A stretch of DNA of 48,096 bases from JBDTVS01 sp040007095 (GCA_040007095.1 JBDTVS010000125.1:1-48096), one strand, 5' to 3'. Counted from the stretch's first letter, positions 8,318 to 15,030 are shown. Translations and numbers: made by a program. Notes: generated from the sequence alone by a model not told the origin.

Positions 8318-8584
8318 ATGAGAGTCTTCCATTGCAGTCACTGCGATCGGGTCGTCTTTTTTGAAAACTCACAGTGCATCCACTGTGGTCATATGCTCGC
8401 GTACTTGCCGGACGTCGCGCAGATGGCCTCGCTCGATCCACTCGACGGCGGATTGTGGAGCTCGCGGGTTGCGACAACACCGGAACAGACCTACCGTCAG
8501 TGCGCGAACTACGTCGTACAACAACCGACGGACGCCCAGCCTCCCAGCGGTTCGGGGCCTTCGTGCACTGCTGATAGCAACTGA
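8318..8584 (+). pseudogene. N-terminal zinc-ribbon fragment of a COG4307-type putative metallopeptidase
   Basis: 88 aa from the ATG at 8318 (GAGG about 12 nt upstream). It has Cys-x2-Cys near the start, then Phe-Phe-Glu-Asn-x-x-Cys-x2-Cys-Gly, Tyr-Leu-Pro-Asp and Tyr-Arg-Gln-Cys-Ala-Asn-Tyr. From memory this is the N-terminal zinc ribbon of the putative zinc-binding metallopeptidase family, whose members are usually 350 aa or more. After Cys-Ala-Asn-Tyr the similarity ends and the frame closes; no continuation shows in the other frames. The peptidase domain is therefore missing. It could survive as a stand-alone zinc-ribbon protein, but a deletion remnant is more likely. Confidence 0.55.
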
Positions 8585-8663
8585 TGTCGCGCAAGAAATG
8601 GCTTCACTGCGGCCTCCGCCGCGCGCTTGCCGCGACCGATGAGCAGGCACCATCCGTATGACG

Positions 8664-8679
8664 TGGCACGCAGAATGCA
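8664..8679 (+). promoter_or_regulatory. sigma-54 (-24/-12) promoter of the csbD-like gene
   Basis: TGGCACGCAGAATGCA matches TGGCACR-N4-TTGCW with a single mismatch and has exact GG-N10-GC spacing. The start point would be near 8690, 27 bp before the ATG and just upstream of the AAGGAGAG ribosome site. Confidence 0.7.
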
Positions 8680-8716
8680 ATTCAATCTCTGACGCACACC
8701 ATAAGGAGAGACGAAC

Positions 8717-8923
8717 ATGTGGAACAAAGACGAAGTAAAAGGCGCCGTTGAAAACGTCAAAGGCAAGGCGAAGGAAGCCGTTGGCGATCTGACAGACGAC
8801 GAGCAATTGAAAGAGGAAGGTCAGGATCAACAGGCCGTGGGAAACGTCCAGCAACAATTGGGTAAAGCCCGACGCAAGGTGGGCGAAGTCATCGAAGATG
8901 TCGGCAAAGCCGTCAAACGGTAG
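8717..8923 (+). CDS. CsbD family stress protein
   Basis: 68 aa, the usual CsbD length. It opens Met-Trp-Asn-Lys-Asp-Glu-Val-Lys-Gly and contains the Lys-Gly-Lys-Ala-Lys-Glu-Ala-Val-Gly-Asp-Leu-Thr-Asp-Asp-Glu core shared by the family. CsbD proteins are small, charged, helical proteins induced by general or osmotic stress; in Bacillus the gene is a sigma-B target, and the molecular role is not known. Here the promoter is of the sigma-54 type. A strong hairpin follows the stop codon. Confidence 0.93.
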   Translation: MWNKDEVKGAVENVKGKAKEAVGDLTDDEQLKEEGQDQQAVGNVQQQLGKARRKVGEVIEDVGKAVKR

Positions 8924-8952
8924 CTCGCCCGACTGAATCGCGAAGAGCGCTA

Positions 8953-8982
8953 CCTGGGGGCGCTATCGAGTGCGCCTCCAGG
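8953..8982. terminator. bidirectional hairpin between convergent csbD-like and Crp genes
   Basis: CCTGGGGGCGC (8953-8963) pairs with GCGCCTCCAGG (8972-8982) over 11 bp, with one G-U wobble and an 8-nt loop. It sits between two convergent genes; there is no T run on either side. Confidence 0.6.
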
Positions 8983-9061
8983 CTGCGACCCACCAAGACA
9001 GTCCCTGGTCAGAGCTGCTGTCGCGAGGCTGTCCGGCGCCGCAGTCGCCGAAGCCGGGGAG

Positions 9062-9766
9062 CTATTGGATGTGGGTCTCCTCATCAACGACGCGGTGCAG
9101 TGAATTGGTCACCGTCAAGTTGCCATCTGCGTAGTTGATGAAGCCCTGTCGCTTGAACTTGTTCAAGAAAAAATTGACTCTGGATCGCGTCGTCCCCACC
9201 ATCTCGGCGAGCATCGTCTGGGACAGTTTCGGAAGCACCCTCTGCTGCTCGCCATTCTTGCCGTAGCGCGCGAGCAACAACAGGGCACGTGCGAGGCGCT
9301 TTTCTCCAGGATTGCAGCGTTGGTCGGCGAGGTCGTCCTCAATACGTCGGAGGCGCGCCAGGGTGTGCGAGAGAAACCAATCCGCGATCGGCGCCGAGCC
9401 GTGCAGCAGGCGAAACATCTCGCGCTTCTCAATCACCAGCAACGTGCCCTCGGTGAGGGCCGAAGCTGTCGCCATCCGAAGCGGTTGCCCGGCTAAACAT
9501 TCCTCCCCGAAGAAGTCGCCCGGTCCGAGGACTGCGACGACGGCCTCCCTGCCGTCGCGGGACAGCACGGACTTCTTGACGGTACCGTCCTGCACATGAA
9601 ATACCTCATCGGCGGGATCGCCTTGAGAATAGATGAGGGCTGAGGGCCCACTCGAGAAGATTGAACGAATCGTGCCGACTGCGTCGAAAAAGGCGGGGAT
9701 GTTCGAGCCTTCGTGAGGGGTCTGGGACGCCGATGCTTCTCTCGAAGAGTGGAGCGAACTACTCAT
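9062..9766 (-). CDS. Crp/Fnr family transcription regulator
   Basis: 234 aa. The start at 9766 has a GGGAG Shine-Dalgarno 7 nt upstream; the frame extends further 5' without support. It contains a cyclic-nucleotide-binding beta-roll (about 35-150, with Gly-Pro-Gly-Asp-Phe-Phe-Gly-Glu) and a C-terminal winged helix whose recognition helix reads Thr-Thr-Arg-Ser-Arg-Val-Asn-Phe-Phe. The Fnr cysteine cluster is absent, so it is not an iron-sulfur oxygen sensor. The ligand is unknown. It is convergent with the csbD-like gene and lies 132 bp downstream of the sigma-54 activator gene on the same strand. Confidence 0.92.
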   Translation of the reverse strand: MSSSLHSSREASASQTPHEGSNIPAFFDAVGTIRSIFSSGPSALIYSQGDPADEVFHVQDGTVKKSVLSRDGREAVVAVLGPGDFFGEECLAGQPLRMATASALTEGTLLVIEKREMFRLLHGSAPIADWFLSHTLARLRRIEDDLADQRCNPGEKRLARALLLLARYGKNGEQQRVLPKLSQTMLAEMVGTTRSRVNFFLNKFKRQGFINYADGNLTVTNSLHRVVDEETHIQ

Positions 9767-9824
9767 GTGTGTCTCCCGACTGCGACGCTCGCAATATCCG
9801 GACCACACATCTGATTCTCTATTG

Positions 9825-9889
9825 TCGGTCGTCGCGCCCTGCCGGGACGGCACGCCTCGCCCATCTCGGTGCCACGCCGGACGTTTCAC
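9825..9889. repeat. dispersed repeat, copy A (partial)
   Basis: Positions 9825-9843 match 14756-14774 in 18 of 19 bases. The part from 9841 to 9889 aligns with 45206-45252 with a few gaps (shared blocks include ACGCCTCGCC and TCTCGGTG). It lies in the gap between the sigma-54 activator gene and the Crp gene. Confidence 0.6.
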
Positions 9890-9898
9890 GACAGGCTG

Positions 9899-11410
9899 TC
9901 AATCCTGCACGATGCCATGCTCCTTGATTTTGTTGAGCAAGGTCTTGTAGCTGATACCCAACAGCGGCGCCGCCTTGCGTCGATTCCAGTGCACCTTGCG
10001 CAGCGTCGGGACAATCAGATTGAGCTCGGCCTGAACGACGGCCATGCGCGCCGCTTCGCTGAGCGACGGCGGAGATCCGTTGGGATGGGCGGTCAGGTTG
10101 CCGACCGGAGGCGGCGGGGGAAGCGCCGCCTCACGCGGATTGATGGCCGCGATGCCGCTGTGCGCCACGACCGCCGCGCCAGCCGGATGGCCCTCGTCCC
10201 GTAGCGGCGTCGGAGCCGATCGCCGGTCGCCCGACTGCAGGTCGCGCAGCACCAATGCCTCGTCCTGCAGAATCACAAACCGCTTGAGCACGTTTTCCAG
10301 CTCGCGAATGTTGCCCGGCCAGCTGTGCTGCTGCAAGGCCGCACGCAGCGTGGCCGGCAACGCCGGCTCGGGCCGGTTGTAGCGCTTCGCATACTTACTG
10401 ACGAAATACTCGATCAGGTGGGGCAACTCGTCCTGCCGCTGGCGCAGCGGCGGCACCACGATCTCAATCACACGGAGCCGGTAGTAGAGATCCTCGCGAA
10501 ACTCCGCGCGGGTCAACATACCCTCGAGATCGCGATTGGTCGCCGCCACCACCCGCACATCCGCGCTCACCCGCTTGTTCCCGCCCAGCCGGCTGAATTC
10601 GCCGTCCTGCAGCACGTGCAGCAGCTTGCCCTGCAGCCCCGCCTTCATTTCCCCGATCTCGTCCAGCATCAGCGTCCCGCCGTCGGCGTGCTCGAACTTG
10701 CCGATCCGCAACGCCGCGGCCCCGGTGAACGCCCCCTTCTCGTGGCCGAACAGCTCGCTCTCCAGCAGCTCGTCGGGCAGCGCCGCGCAGTTGACCTTGA
10801 CGAACGGCCGCGTCCGCCGCACCGACCGGTCGTGAATCGCCCGCGCCACCAGCTCCTTGCCGACCCCGCTCTCCCCCCGGATCAGCACCGTGACATCGTT
10901 GTCGGCCACGCGATCGATGATGACCGCGATGCTCCGCATCGTGTCGCTGCGCTCCCAGAAGAAAAACGCCTGCGCCTCGTCGTCGGTCACTTGCCGGCGC
11001 AGCTCCGTCACTTCCGAGACGAGCTGCCGTTTTTCCATCGCCTGCTTCAGTGCGACTTCGAGCGCGATCTCGCCCAGTCCATCCGGATCGTCCGGCTTGA
11101 CCACGTAGTTGACCGCGCCCAGGCTGAGCGCCTCGACGATGGTGGCGGCATTTTCGCGGCCGGACAGCATGATCACCTGCAGGTCCGGGTGCGATGCCTT
11201 CAGGCTCCGCAGCGTCGCAATCCCGTCCATCCCCGGCATCATCACGTCGAGCAGCACGACGTCCGGCAACTCGCCGAGATGCGCGGCCGCCAGCAGGGCC
11301 TCGCCGTGCGCATAGATTCGCGATTGATACCCCCGCAGCTCGAGAAACGTCTTCAAATAGTTGGCAAAGGCGAGATCATCGTCGGCGATGGCAATCAGCG
11401 GCGGTTTCAT
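9899..11410 (-). CDS. sigma-54-dependent response regulator (NtrC family)
   Basis: 503 aa with all three NtrC-type parts. The receiver (1-120) has the phospho-acceptor Asp at D55 and the conserved Lys near 105. The AAA+ domain has Walker A Gly-Glu-Ser-Gly-Val-Gly-Lys-Glu (179-186), the sigma-54 contact loop Gly-Ala-Phe-Thr-Gly-Ala (226-231) and Walker B (about 244-252). A long Pro/Ala-rich linker leads to a Fis-type helix-turn-helix (about 463-503). It should activate sigma-54 holoenzyme at -24/-12 promoters; five such sites lie nearby. Its upstream region holds a Pho-box-like array. The nearest kinase candidate is the short histidine kinase 488 bp upstream. Confidence 0.95.
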   Translation of the reverse strand: MKPPLIAIADDDLAFANYLKTFLELRGYQSRIYAHGEALLAAAHLGELPDVVLLDVMMPGMDGIATLRSLKASHPDLQVIMLSGRENAATIVEALSLGAVNYVVKPDDPDGLGEIALEVALKQAMEKRQLVSEVTELRRQVTDDEAQAFFFWERSDTMRSIAVIIDRVADNDVTVLIRGESGVGKELVARAIHDRSVRRTRPFVKVNCAALPDELLESELFGHEKGAFTGAAALRIGKFEHADGGTLMLDEIGEMKAGLQGKLLHVLQDGEFSRLGGNKRVSADVRVVAATNRDLEGMLTRAEFREDLYYRLRVIEIVVPPLRQRQDELPHLIEYFVSKYAKRYNRPEPALPATLRAALQQHSWPGNIRELENVLKRFVILQDEALVLRDLQSGDRRSAPTPLRDEGHPAGAAVVAHSGIAAINPREAALPPPPPVGNLTAHPNGSPPSLSEAARMAVVQAELNLIVPTLRKVHWNRRKAAPLLGISYKTLLNKIKEHGIVQD

Positions 11411-11898
11411 CAGGAGACTCCGGCAGCAAAAATGGCGCGCGGTGAGAAGTCACCCCGACAGTGACCATGGCGAAACATAGACCAAGTGTCCGCGGATGCT
11501 CATGCGGGCGGCGCCATGTCGACCGCGCGTCGCCATCGAGGAATCAGCATCCATCTGCGACCCTATTGATACAGGTAGAGAACGATTGTAACAGCCTGGC
11601 GAGGCCATAGCCACTGATGTGAACCGCCCCGACGATTCGCATTCATCGACGACAAGTCGGGGGCACTCGTGTTGAAAGCGCGTTGACAGGGCGTTTGACA
11701 GTGATGTGACAGCGATTTCGAAGGCAATGTCCGCGGACCGGAACAGACGGCGTGCCAATCCGGAAGGGGCGATTGGGGGCAAAAAAGTGAGGAATGTGAA
11801 CCAAGCGTTCTACTTGTGGTCACCTGCTTCTTACGGCGGACCACGTTGACTCAGACGCAAGCCCATCTGCCGCTCGCATCGGCTGCCCCGCGCGCAGC
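11411..11898. other. regulatory gap between kinase and sigma-54 activator
   Basis: No gene is visible. It contains the four-repeat Pho-box-like array (separate entry). A perfect -24 motif (TGGCACG on the minus strand, 11751-11757) has a poor -12 partner (CTGTT). A minus-strand TTACAA/TATCAAT pair at about 11570-11595 is spaced too closely for a good sigma-70 promoter. Confidence 0.5.
11672..11712 (-). promoter_or_regulatory. Pho-box-like array of four phased repeats
   Basis: On the minus strand, CTGTCAC (11712-11706), CTGTCAA (11701-11695), CTGTCAA (11689-11683) and CTTTCAA (11678-11672) are spaced 11, 12 and 11 bp centre to centre. The first two with their 4-bp spacer match the PhoB box (CTGTCAT-N4-CTGTCAT) closely. 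The array lies about 260 bp upstream of the sigma-54 activator and points in its direction. Confidence 0.6.
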
Positions 11899-12582
11899 TC
11901 AAGCCATCGGCAGACTGAGCGCGCAAGCGGCGCGCGAACTCTGAGGCAGAGACCAGATGCGTCCGCCGCAGGCCTCGAAAAGTCGACAGGCGATCGGTAC
12001 GGACAAGCCGGTTCCCCCTCGCCAGCGGTCGAACGGCACCTCCCGGCTCGTCAGGACCTCGTCGTGCCGCAAGGCAATGCCCGGGTCGCCCAGCGCGATG
12101 ACCGCAAGAGAGGCTTCACCCTCTCGATTGATGAAGCCATGAATTTCCAACGGCGCAGCCCCGCGTTCCCGGACGATGGCGACCACCAGCGCAGCGAGCG
12201 CCCGCTTTAACTGGTCCACGTCGCCGTGCACCAGGGCTGGCTGGTCTTCGGAGCCGCACGAGAACGTCGTTGTTCCGCCGCCGGCGGCCTCCGCCAATTG
12301 CTGGATGACTTCGTCGCACAGTGAAAACACCGGAACGACCGAGCACGAATCAGAGGCACCACGGCTGGAGAGAGCCGCGAGGTCCGAGACCTCTCTCACC
12401 AGATGAAGGATGCGCGCGCACGACCGATCGGCTTCCTCGATCATGTGGCGCGCGCGCTCCGGCAGATGGGCGACGTCGTCTCTGAGCAGGAGCCGAAGAT
12501 AACCGGCTGAGACGGCGGCCGGAGACCTCAGTTCGTGCGCAATCAGCGACAGCAACTGAAAATCGTTCTGGGAAGACTTCAT
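11899..12582 (-). CDS. short histidine kinase lacking a sensor domain and N-box asparagine
   Basis: 227 aa. The HisKA helix carries Ala-His-Glu-Leu-Arg-Ser-Pro with the phospho-acceptor H16. The ATPase half keeps a Gly-Gly-Thr-Gly-Leu-Ser-Val G2 loop and an Asp-Pro-Gly G1-like motif. The N-box reads Leu-Ala-Ala-Leu-Val-Val-Ala-Ile and has no Asn for Mg-ATP. No TM, PAS or GAF precedes H16, so it is a soluble kinase or phosphotransfer/phosphatase protein. GAGG lies 7 nt before the ATG. It starts 15 bp after the mini beta-barrel gene and probably shares its transcript; it is a natural partner for the sigma-54 regulator downstream. Confidence 0.8.
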   Translation of the reverse strand: MKSSQNDFQLLSLIAHELRSPAAVSAGYLRLLLRDDVAHLPERARHMIEEADRSCARILHLVREVSDLAALSSRGASDSCSVVPVFSLCDEVIQQLAEAAGGGTTTFSCGSEDQPALVHGDVDQLKRALAALVVAIVRERGAAPLEIHGFINREGEASLAVIALGDPGIALRHDEVLTSREVPFDRWRGGTGLSVPIACRLFEACGGRIWSLPQSSRAACALSLPMA

Positions 12583-12597
12583 GCGAGGCCTCGCCGC

Positions 12598-12873
12598 TCA
12601 GAAGCGAAACAACACGCCAACGCAACCGCGGTAGAAGTTGAACTCCCCCGCGTCGAGACCGAGCAGATTGCCGCCGGTGCGTTCGAAATTACGGAAATAC
12701 TGCACGCCCGCTCGTAGGCCAACGTGGTTGGCGAAATAGCCCATCACGCCGGCACCCACATCGTAGCCGAAGTTGACGCCGATGTTCGGCACGATGAAGC
12801 CGTCTGCGTAGACGGGCGACGTCGCGAGCAGCAAGCCGAAGATGGATGAGGCAATGGCCGTTACGAGTTTCAT
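12598..12873 (-). CDS. shortened outer-membrane beta-barrel protein
   Basis: 91 aa. Residues 1-23 are a signal peptide ending Tyr-Ala-Asp. The mature part starts with a barrel-like strand (Phe-Ile-Val-Pro-Asn-Ile-Gly-Val-Asn-Phe-Gly) and runs straight into the final strands (Phe-Ala-Asn-His-Val-Gly-Leu-Arg-Ala-Gly-Val-Gln-Tyr-Phe), ending Arg-Phe. OmpW/OmpA-like small barrels are normally about 180-200 aa, so the central strands appear to be missing while both ends remain in frame. It may form an oligomeric barrel or be non-functional. A sigma-54-type promoter precedes it. Confidence 0.75.
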   Translation of the reverse strand: MKLVTAIASSIFGLLLATSPVYADGFIVPNIGVNFGYDVGAGVMGYFANHVGLRAGVQYFRNFERTGGNLLGLDAGEFNFYRGCVGVLFRF

Positions 12874-12944
12874 CGAAGAATGCTCCTGGTAACGTGTCGG
12901 TCTCCCGAGACCGCTCGTTCAGAGAGGCGCTGCCTGCAGCTTTG

Positions 12945-12960
12945 TGCAAGGGCAACGCCA
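12945..12960 (-). promoter_or_regulatory. sigma-54 promoter candidate for the beta-barrel/kinase unit
   Basis: The minus strand reads TGGCGTTGCCCTTGCA: a full TTGCA at -12, TGGC at -24 and exact 10-bp spacing. The start point would be near 12934, giving a leader of about 60 nt. Confidence 0.58.
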
Positions 12961-13155
12961 GCGAGTCAATAGCCACACGCCGCCTCGTCATCCCAGGCCA
13001 CATTTCGACAACGTTTCGTGTCCCGGCCTGTGCTGTGCGGATTGTGGGTTGCCCTCTTCCCTTCCTGGGTCGCTGCGTTCACACCTCGCGCGTCGAGAGC
13101 CTCGTTCAGCAGCGTCTGCGGCACATGCACGGCCACACCGACGCTCCAAGCGATG

Positions 13156-13171
13156 TGGCATCGCGCGTGCA
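13156..13171 (+). promoter_or_regulatory. sigma-54 promoter candidate for the YtxH-like gene
   Basis: TGGCATCGCGCGTGCA has TGGCA at -24, TGCA at -12 and 10 bp between GG and GC. The start point would be near 13182, 68 bp before the ATG. Confidence 0.58.
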
Positions 13172-13249
13172 CAAGCTGCCGTGGTTCTTCTGTGAGGAGC
13201 CGATCGACAAAGAAGTCGCAGTGCGTAACACGAACACAGGAGGAACGCG

Positions 13250-13663
13250 ATGAGTCAAGAGTACGATTGGGAACAGTCTCAAGGTTCAAACGGAGCATTC
13301 TTTACCGGGCTCGTGGCAGGAACGCTGATTGGTGCCGGCCTCGGCGTGCTGTTTGCGCCGCGCAAGGGCGCCGAACTGCGCGGACAGGTGGCGGATTCTG
13401 CCGCGACCGTCGCCCAGACCGTCTCCAAGACCGTGGACACGTTGACCGATCAGGGTCGCATCGCTTACGACCGCGCTCGCGATGTCGCATCACGCGTGGG
13501 CGATGTCGCCTCGCGTGTGGGAGAAGTCGCCTCGCGCGTGGGAGACCAGGTGAACCGGGCGACTGGCGACGCCGCGCGAACGGTGGAGAGCACGCTGAAC
13601 GTCGTCAGCGACACGGCGGCCGGAGCCGCCCGGCGGGCAGAGAAATACGCCGGCCGAGCGTAG
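13250..13663 (+). CDS. YtxH domain protein
   Basis: 137 aa. A glycine-rich single TM segment (about 17-35) is followed by Phe-Ala-Pro-Arg-Lys-Gly-Ala-Glu-Leu-Arg, the hallmark of YtxH (GvaH-like) general-stress proteins. The C-terminal half is a long amphipathic helix with three in-frame heptads of Asp/Glu-Val-Ala-Ser-Arg-Val-Gly. AGGAGG lies just before the ATG. The role is unknown; relatives are stress-induced and membrane-attached. The candidate sigma-54 promoter at 13156 would place it in the local regulon. Confidence 0.88.
   Translation: MSQEYDWEQSQGSNGAFFTGLVAGTLIGAGLGVLFAPRKGAELRGQVADSAATVAQTVSKTVDTLTDQGRIAYDRARDVASRVGDVASRVGEVASRVGDQVNRATGDAARTVESTLNVVSDTAAGAARRAEKYAGRA
13481..13543 (+). 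repeat. three tandem 21-bp coding repeats in the YtxH-like gene
   Basis: Units at 13481-13501, 13502-13522 and 13523-13543 share the GTCGC-x-TC-x-CG-x-GTGGG pattern and each encodes one seven-residue helical unit. Copy number may vary between strains through slippage. Confidence 0.75.
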
Positions 13664-13816
13664 CCACCGCCTGCAGGAGGACGCGACACGGTGCGCGCCC
13701 ATCTGGCTGGGAGCGCCAACGCGGTCAGGAGGTGTGCGCGTCGTCACGGCCGCACGTCTCTTGACCGCTTTCCGCCAGCGTCAATGATTCGGTTTCGCGT
13801 ATGAGGATGCTCAACG

Positions 13817-14023
13817 ATGGATAGACCACACTCGGACAACAACGGGGATGCCGAGCACGACCCGCCACCCGGCTCCGGCGAAGAGGCGCCCACGACGCCG
13901 ACCGACGAGCCGCTGCCGATGCCAATTCAAGACCCGCCCGAAAACCCAACGCCGGTGCCGTTGACGGTCGCCTGGCGGCGAGGATCGCGAAGGGTTGGAC
14001 TTCGGCTCGCTACTGTCCATTGA
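13817..14023 (+). CDS. short proline-rich acidic protein
   Basis: 68 aa. GAGGATG lies 7-13 nt before the ATG. Residues 1-48 are acidic and dominated by Pro, Asp and Thr (Thr-Asp-Glu-Pro-Leu-Pro-Met-Pro-Ile-Gln-Asp-Pro-Pro), so the protein is disordered. The last 18 residues are Arg-rich and look like read-through, which hints that the original stop was lost where the receiver fragment on the other strand adjoins. No family recognised. Confidence 0.5.
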   Translation: MDRPHSDNNGDAEHDPPPGSGEEAPTTPTDEPLPMPIQDPPENPTPVPLTVAWRRGSRRVGLRLATVH

Positions 14024-14039
14024 GCGTCGCTGCCGTCTA

Positions 14040-14242
14040 GACTTTCGGCGCGGAGGGGCGGCTGCGACGAGCGTCTTGATTGATTCGGCGACCAGAGCGG
14101 GATCCACAGGCTTCGCCACGTGCGCCTGATAGCTCGCGCGAAGCGCTTCGGGACGATCCTCGGCATCGGCATACGCCGTGACGGCGATGCTGGCAATTGC
14201 GTCGCCGGCAACGGTAGCGCGCGGACTCCAGCAGTTGCGGTA
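14040..14242 (-). pseudogene. C-terminal fragment of a receiver domain
   Basis: The minus-strand frame from 14242 gives Ile-Ala-Val-Thr-Ala-Tyr-Ala-Asp-Ala-Glu-Asp-Arg, then Ala-His-Val-Ala-Lys-Pro-Val-Asp-Pro and Leu-Val-Ala-x-Ile-x-x-Leu. This is the beta4-alpha4-beta5-alpha5 end of a response-regulator receiver, as in the hybrid kinases of this window. A TGA at 14243-14245 precedes it, and the half with the phosphorylated Asp is absent. It looks like a remnant of a hybrid kinase or receiver gene. Confidence 0.55.
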
Positions 14243-14251
14243 TCAGTCGCG

Positions 14252-14267
14252 TGGCACAAGTCCTGCT
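14252..14267 (+). promoter_or_regulatory. sigma-54 promoter of the one-TM protein gene
   Basis: TGGCACAAGTCCTGCT matches TGGCACR-N4-TTGCW at all but one position, with exact spacing. The start point would be near 14278, 19 bp upstream of the ATG and just before the GAGGA ribosome site. Confidence 0.68.
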
Positions 14268-14296
14268 CTTGCCTCTCGAGAACAGCGAGGACACAA

Positions 14297-14668
14297 ATGC
14301 CAGCCGATTTCAGAGTGGGTCAAACCGCGCTCGTCATCATCGCGATCGGTGTCTCCATTCAAAGCCTGCTGTTGATCATCGGTGGGTGGCTCGCGGTCAA
14401 GGCGTGGAACGACATGACCGTGAAGCTGGAGCGTCAGTGGAACCTGCTGCTGGCAGGTGTGGACCAGGCGACCGATGCGACGCAGCAGTTGGCCGGTACT
14501 GTCGAACGCTGCGTGGACAAGACCTCATCCCTGCTGCATCGAGGCGAACGCCTGGCCTCGGTGCTGGCCACTGGCATGGCCGGGCCGAAGGCCCTGCTGA
14601 TTGCCGGCGCGGCGTCAACAGTGGTCTCCAGTTGGCGACGCCGACGACAATCGCCGTCGCATACCTAG
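14297..14668 (+). CDS. one-TM protein with a long helix
   Basis: 123 aa. GAGGA lies 6 nt before the ATG. A TM segment (about 10-32) is followed by an amphipathic helix (Lys-Leu-Glu-Arg-Gln-Trp-Asn-Leu-Leu onward), then an Ala/Gly-rich hydrophobic stretch and an Arg-rich C-terminus. The layout recalls DUF948/YtxH-type envelope proteins, but I cannot assign a family. The strong sigma-54-type promoter makes it a member of the local regulon. Confidence 0.65.
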   Translation: MPADFRVGQTALVIIAIGVSIQSLLLIIGGWLAVKAWNDMTVKLERQWNLLLAGVDQATDATQQLAGTVERCVDKTSSLLHRGERLASVLATGMAGPKALLIAGAASTVVSSWRRRRQSPSHT

Positions 14669-14720
14669 TTTCCTGCGTCCGACGCTTTAGGACGTCTTCC
14701 GGGCGGGGCATCCCGCCTGA

Positions 14721-14775
14721 CGGCGTTGCTCCTCCCTCAGATACTCCCCATATCCTCGGTCGTCGCGCCTTGCCA
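14721..14775. repeat. dispersed repeat, copy B
   Basis: 14721-14762 matches 45111-45152 at 35 of 42 positions, opening with the shared CGGCGTTGCTCCTC. 14756-14774 also matches copy A. It is intergenic, between the one-TM gene and the lmo0937-like gene. Confidence 0.65.
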
Positions 14776-14840
14776 TGCGGGCGCCGCGCGCCGGAAGCCG
14801 TGTACTAAATCGTCGAACGCAGGAGACTAGTGCCCCTCGA

Positions 14841-14990
14841 TCAGACCACGAACCGTCGTTGGAGAGTGCCGACCAAGGCCACCACGAGAGCCATAAGCGG
14901 CAGGAGATGAATGAAACCGTTGAACGTCACGGACGTGACAAGTCCGAGGCACCAAACGAACAGAAGTGTGACAAAGAAGGTCCACAGCAT
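14841..14990 (-). CDS. lmo0937-like small membrane protein (DUF5670-like)
   Basis: 49 aa with GGAGGG directly upstream of the ATG. Two hydrophobic helices (Met-Leu-Trp-Thr-Phe-Phe-Val onward, and about 30-42) flank a Ser-Val-Thr-Phe-Asn-Gly-Phe-Ile-His-Leu-Leu turn. This is the pattern of the tiny lmo0937-family membrane proteins, which start Met-Leu-Trp-Thr and carry a Gly-Gly-x-Ile-His motif. Function unknown; they are often near CsbD and YtxH genes. It lies 40 bp downstream of the 221-aa gene, probably in its transcript. Confidence 0.78.
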   Translation of the reverse strand: MLWTFFVTLLFVWCLGLVTSVTFNGFIHLLPLMALVVALVGTLQRRFVV

Positions 14991-15030
14991 GATGCCCTCC
15001 GCCCGCACGACGGTTGGTCGCGCTGGCCAA

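Larger units (their letters stand above)
12874..13249. other. divergent promoter region between beta-barrel and YtxH genes
   Basis: No gene recognised. It holds two back-to-back sigma-54-type promoters, 12945-12960 (minus) and 13156-13171 (plus), about 195 bp apart, so one activator site between them could serve both. Confidence 0.5.

Noticed and set aside
10325..11464. 379-aa plus-strand frame opposite the sigma-54 activator
   Set aside because: Antisense shadow of a gene with intact REC, AAA+ and Fis motifs; composition is typical of the complement of GC-rich coding DNA.
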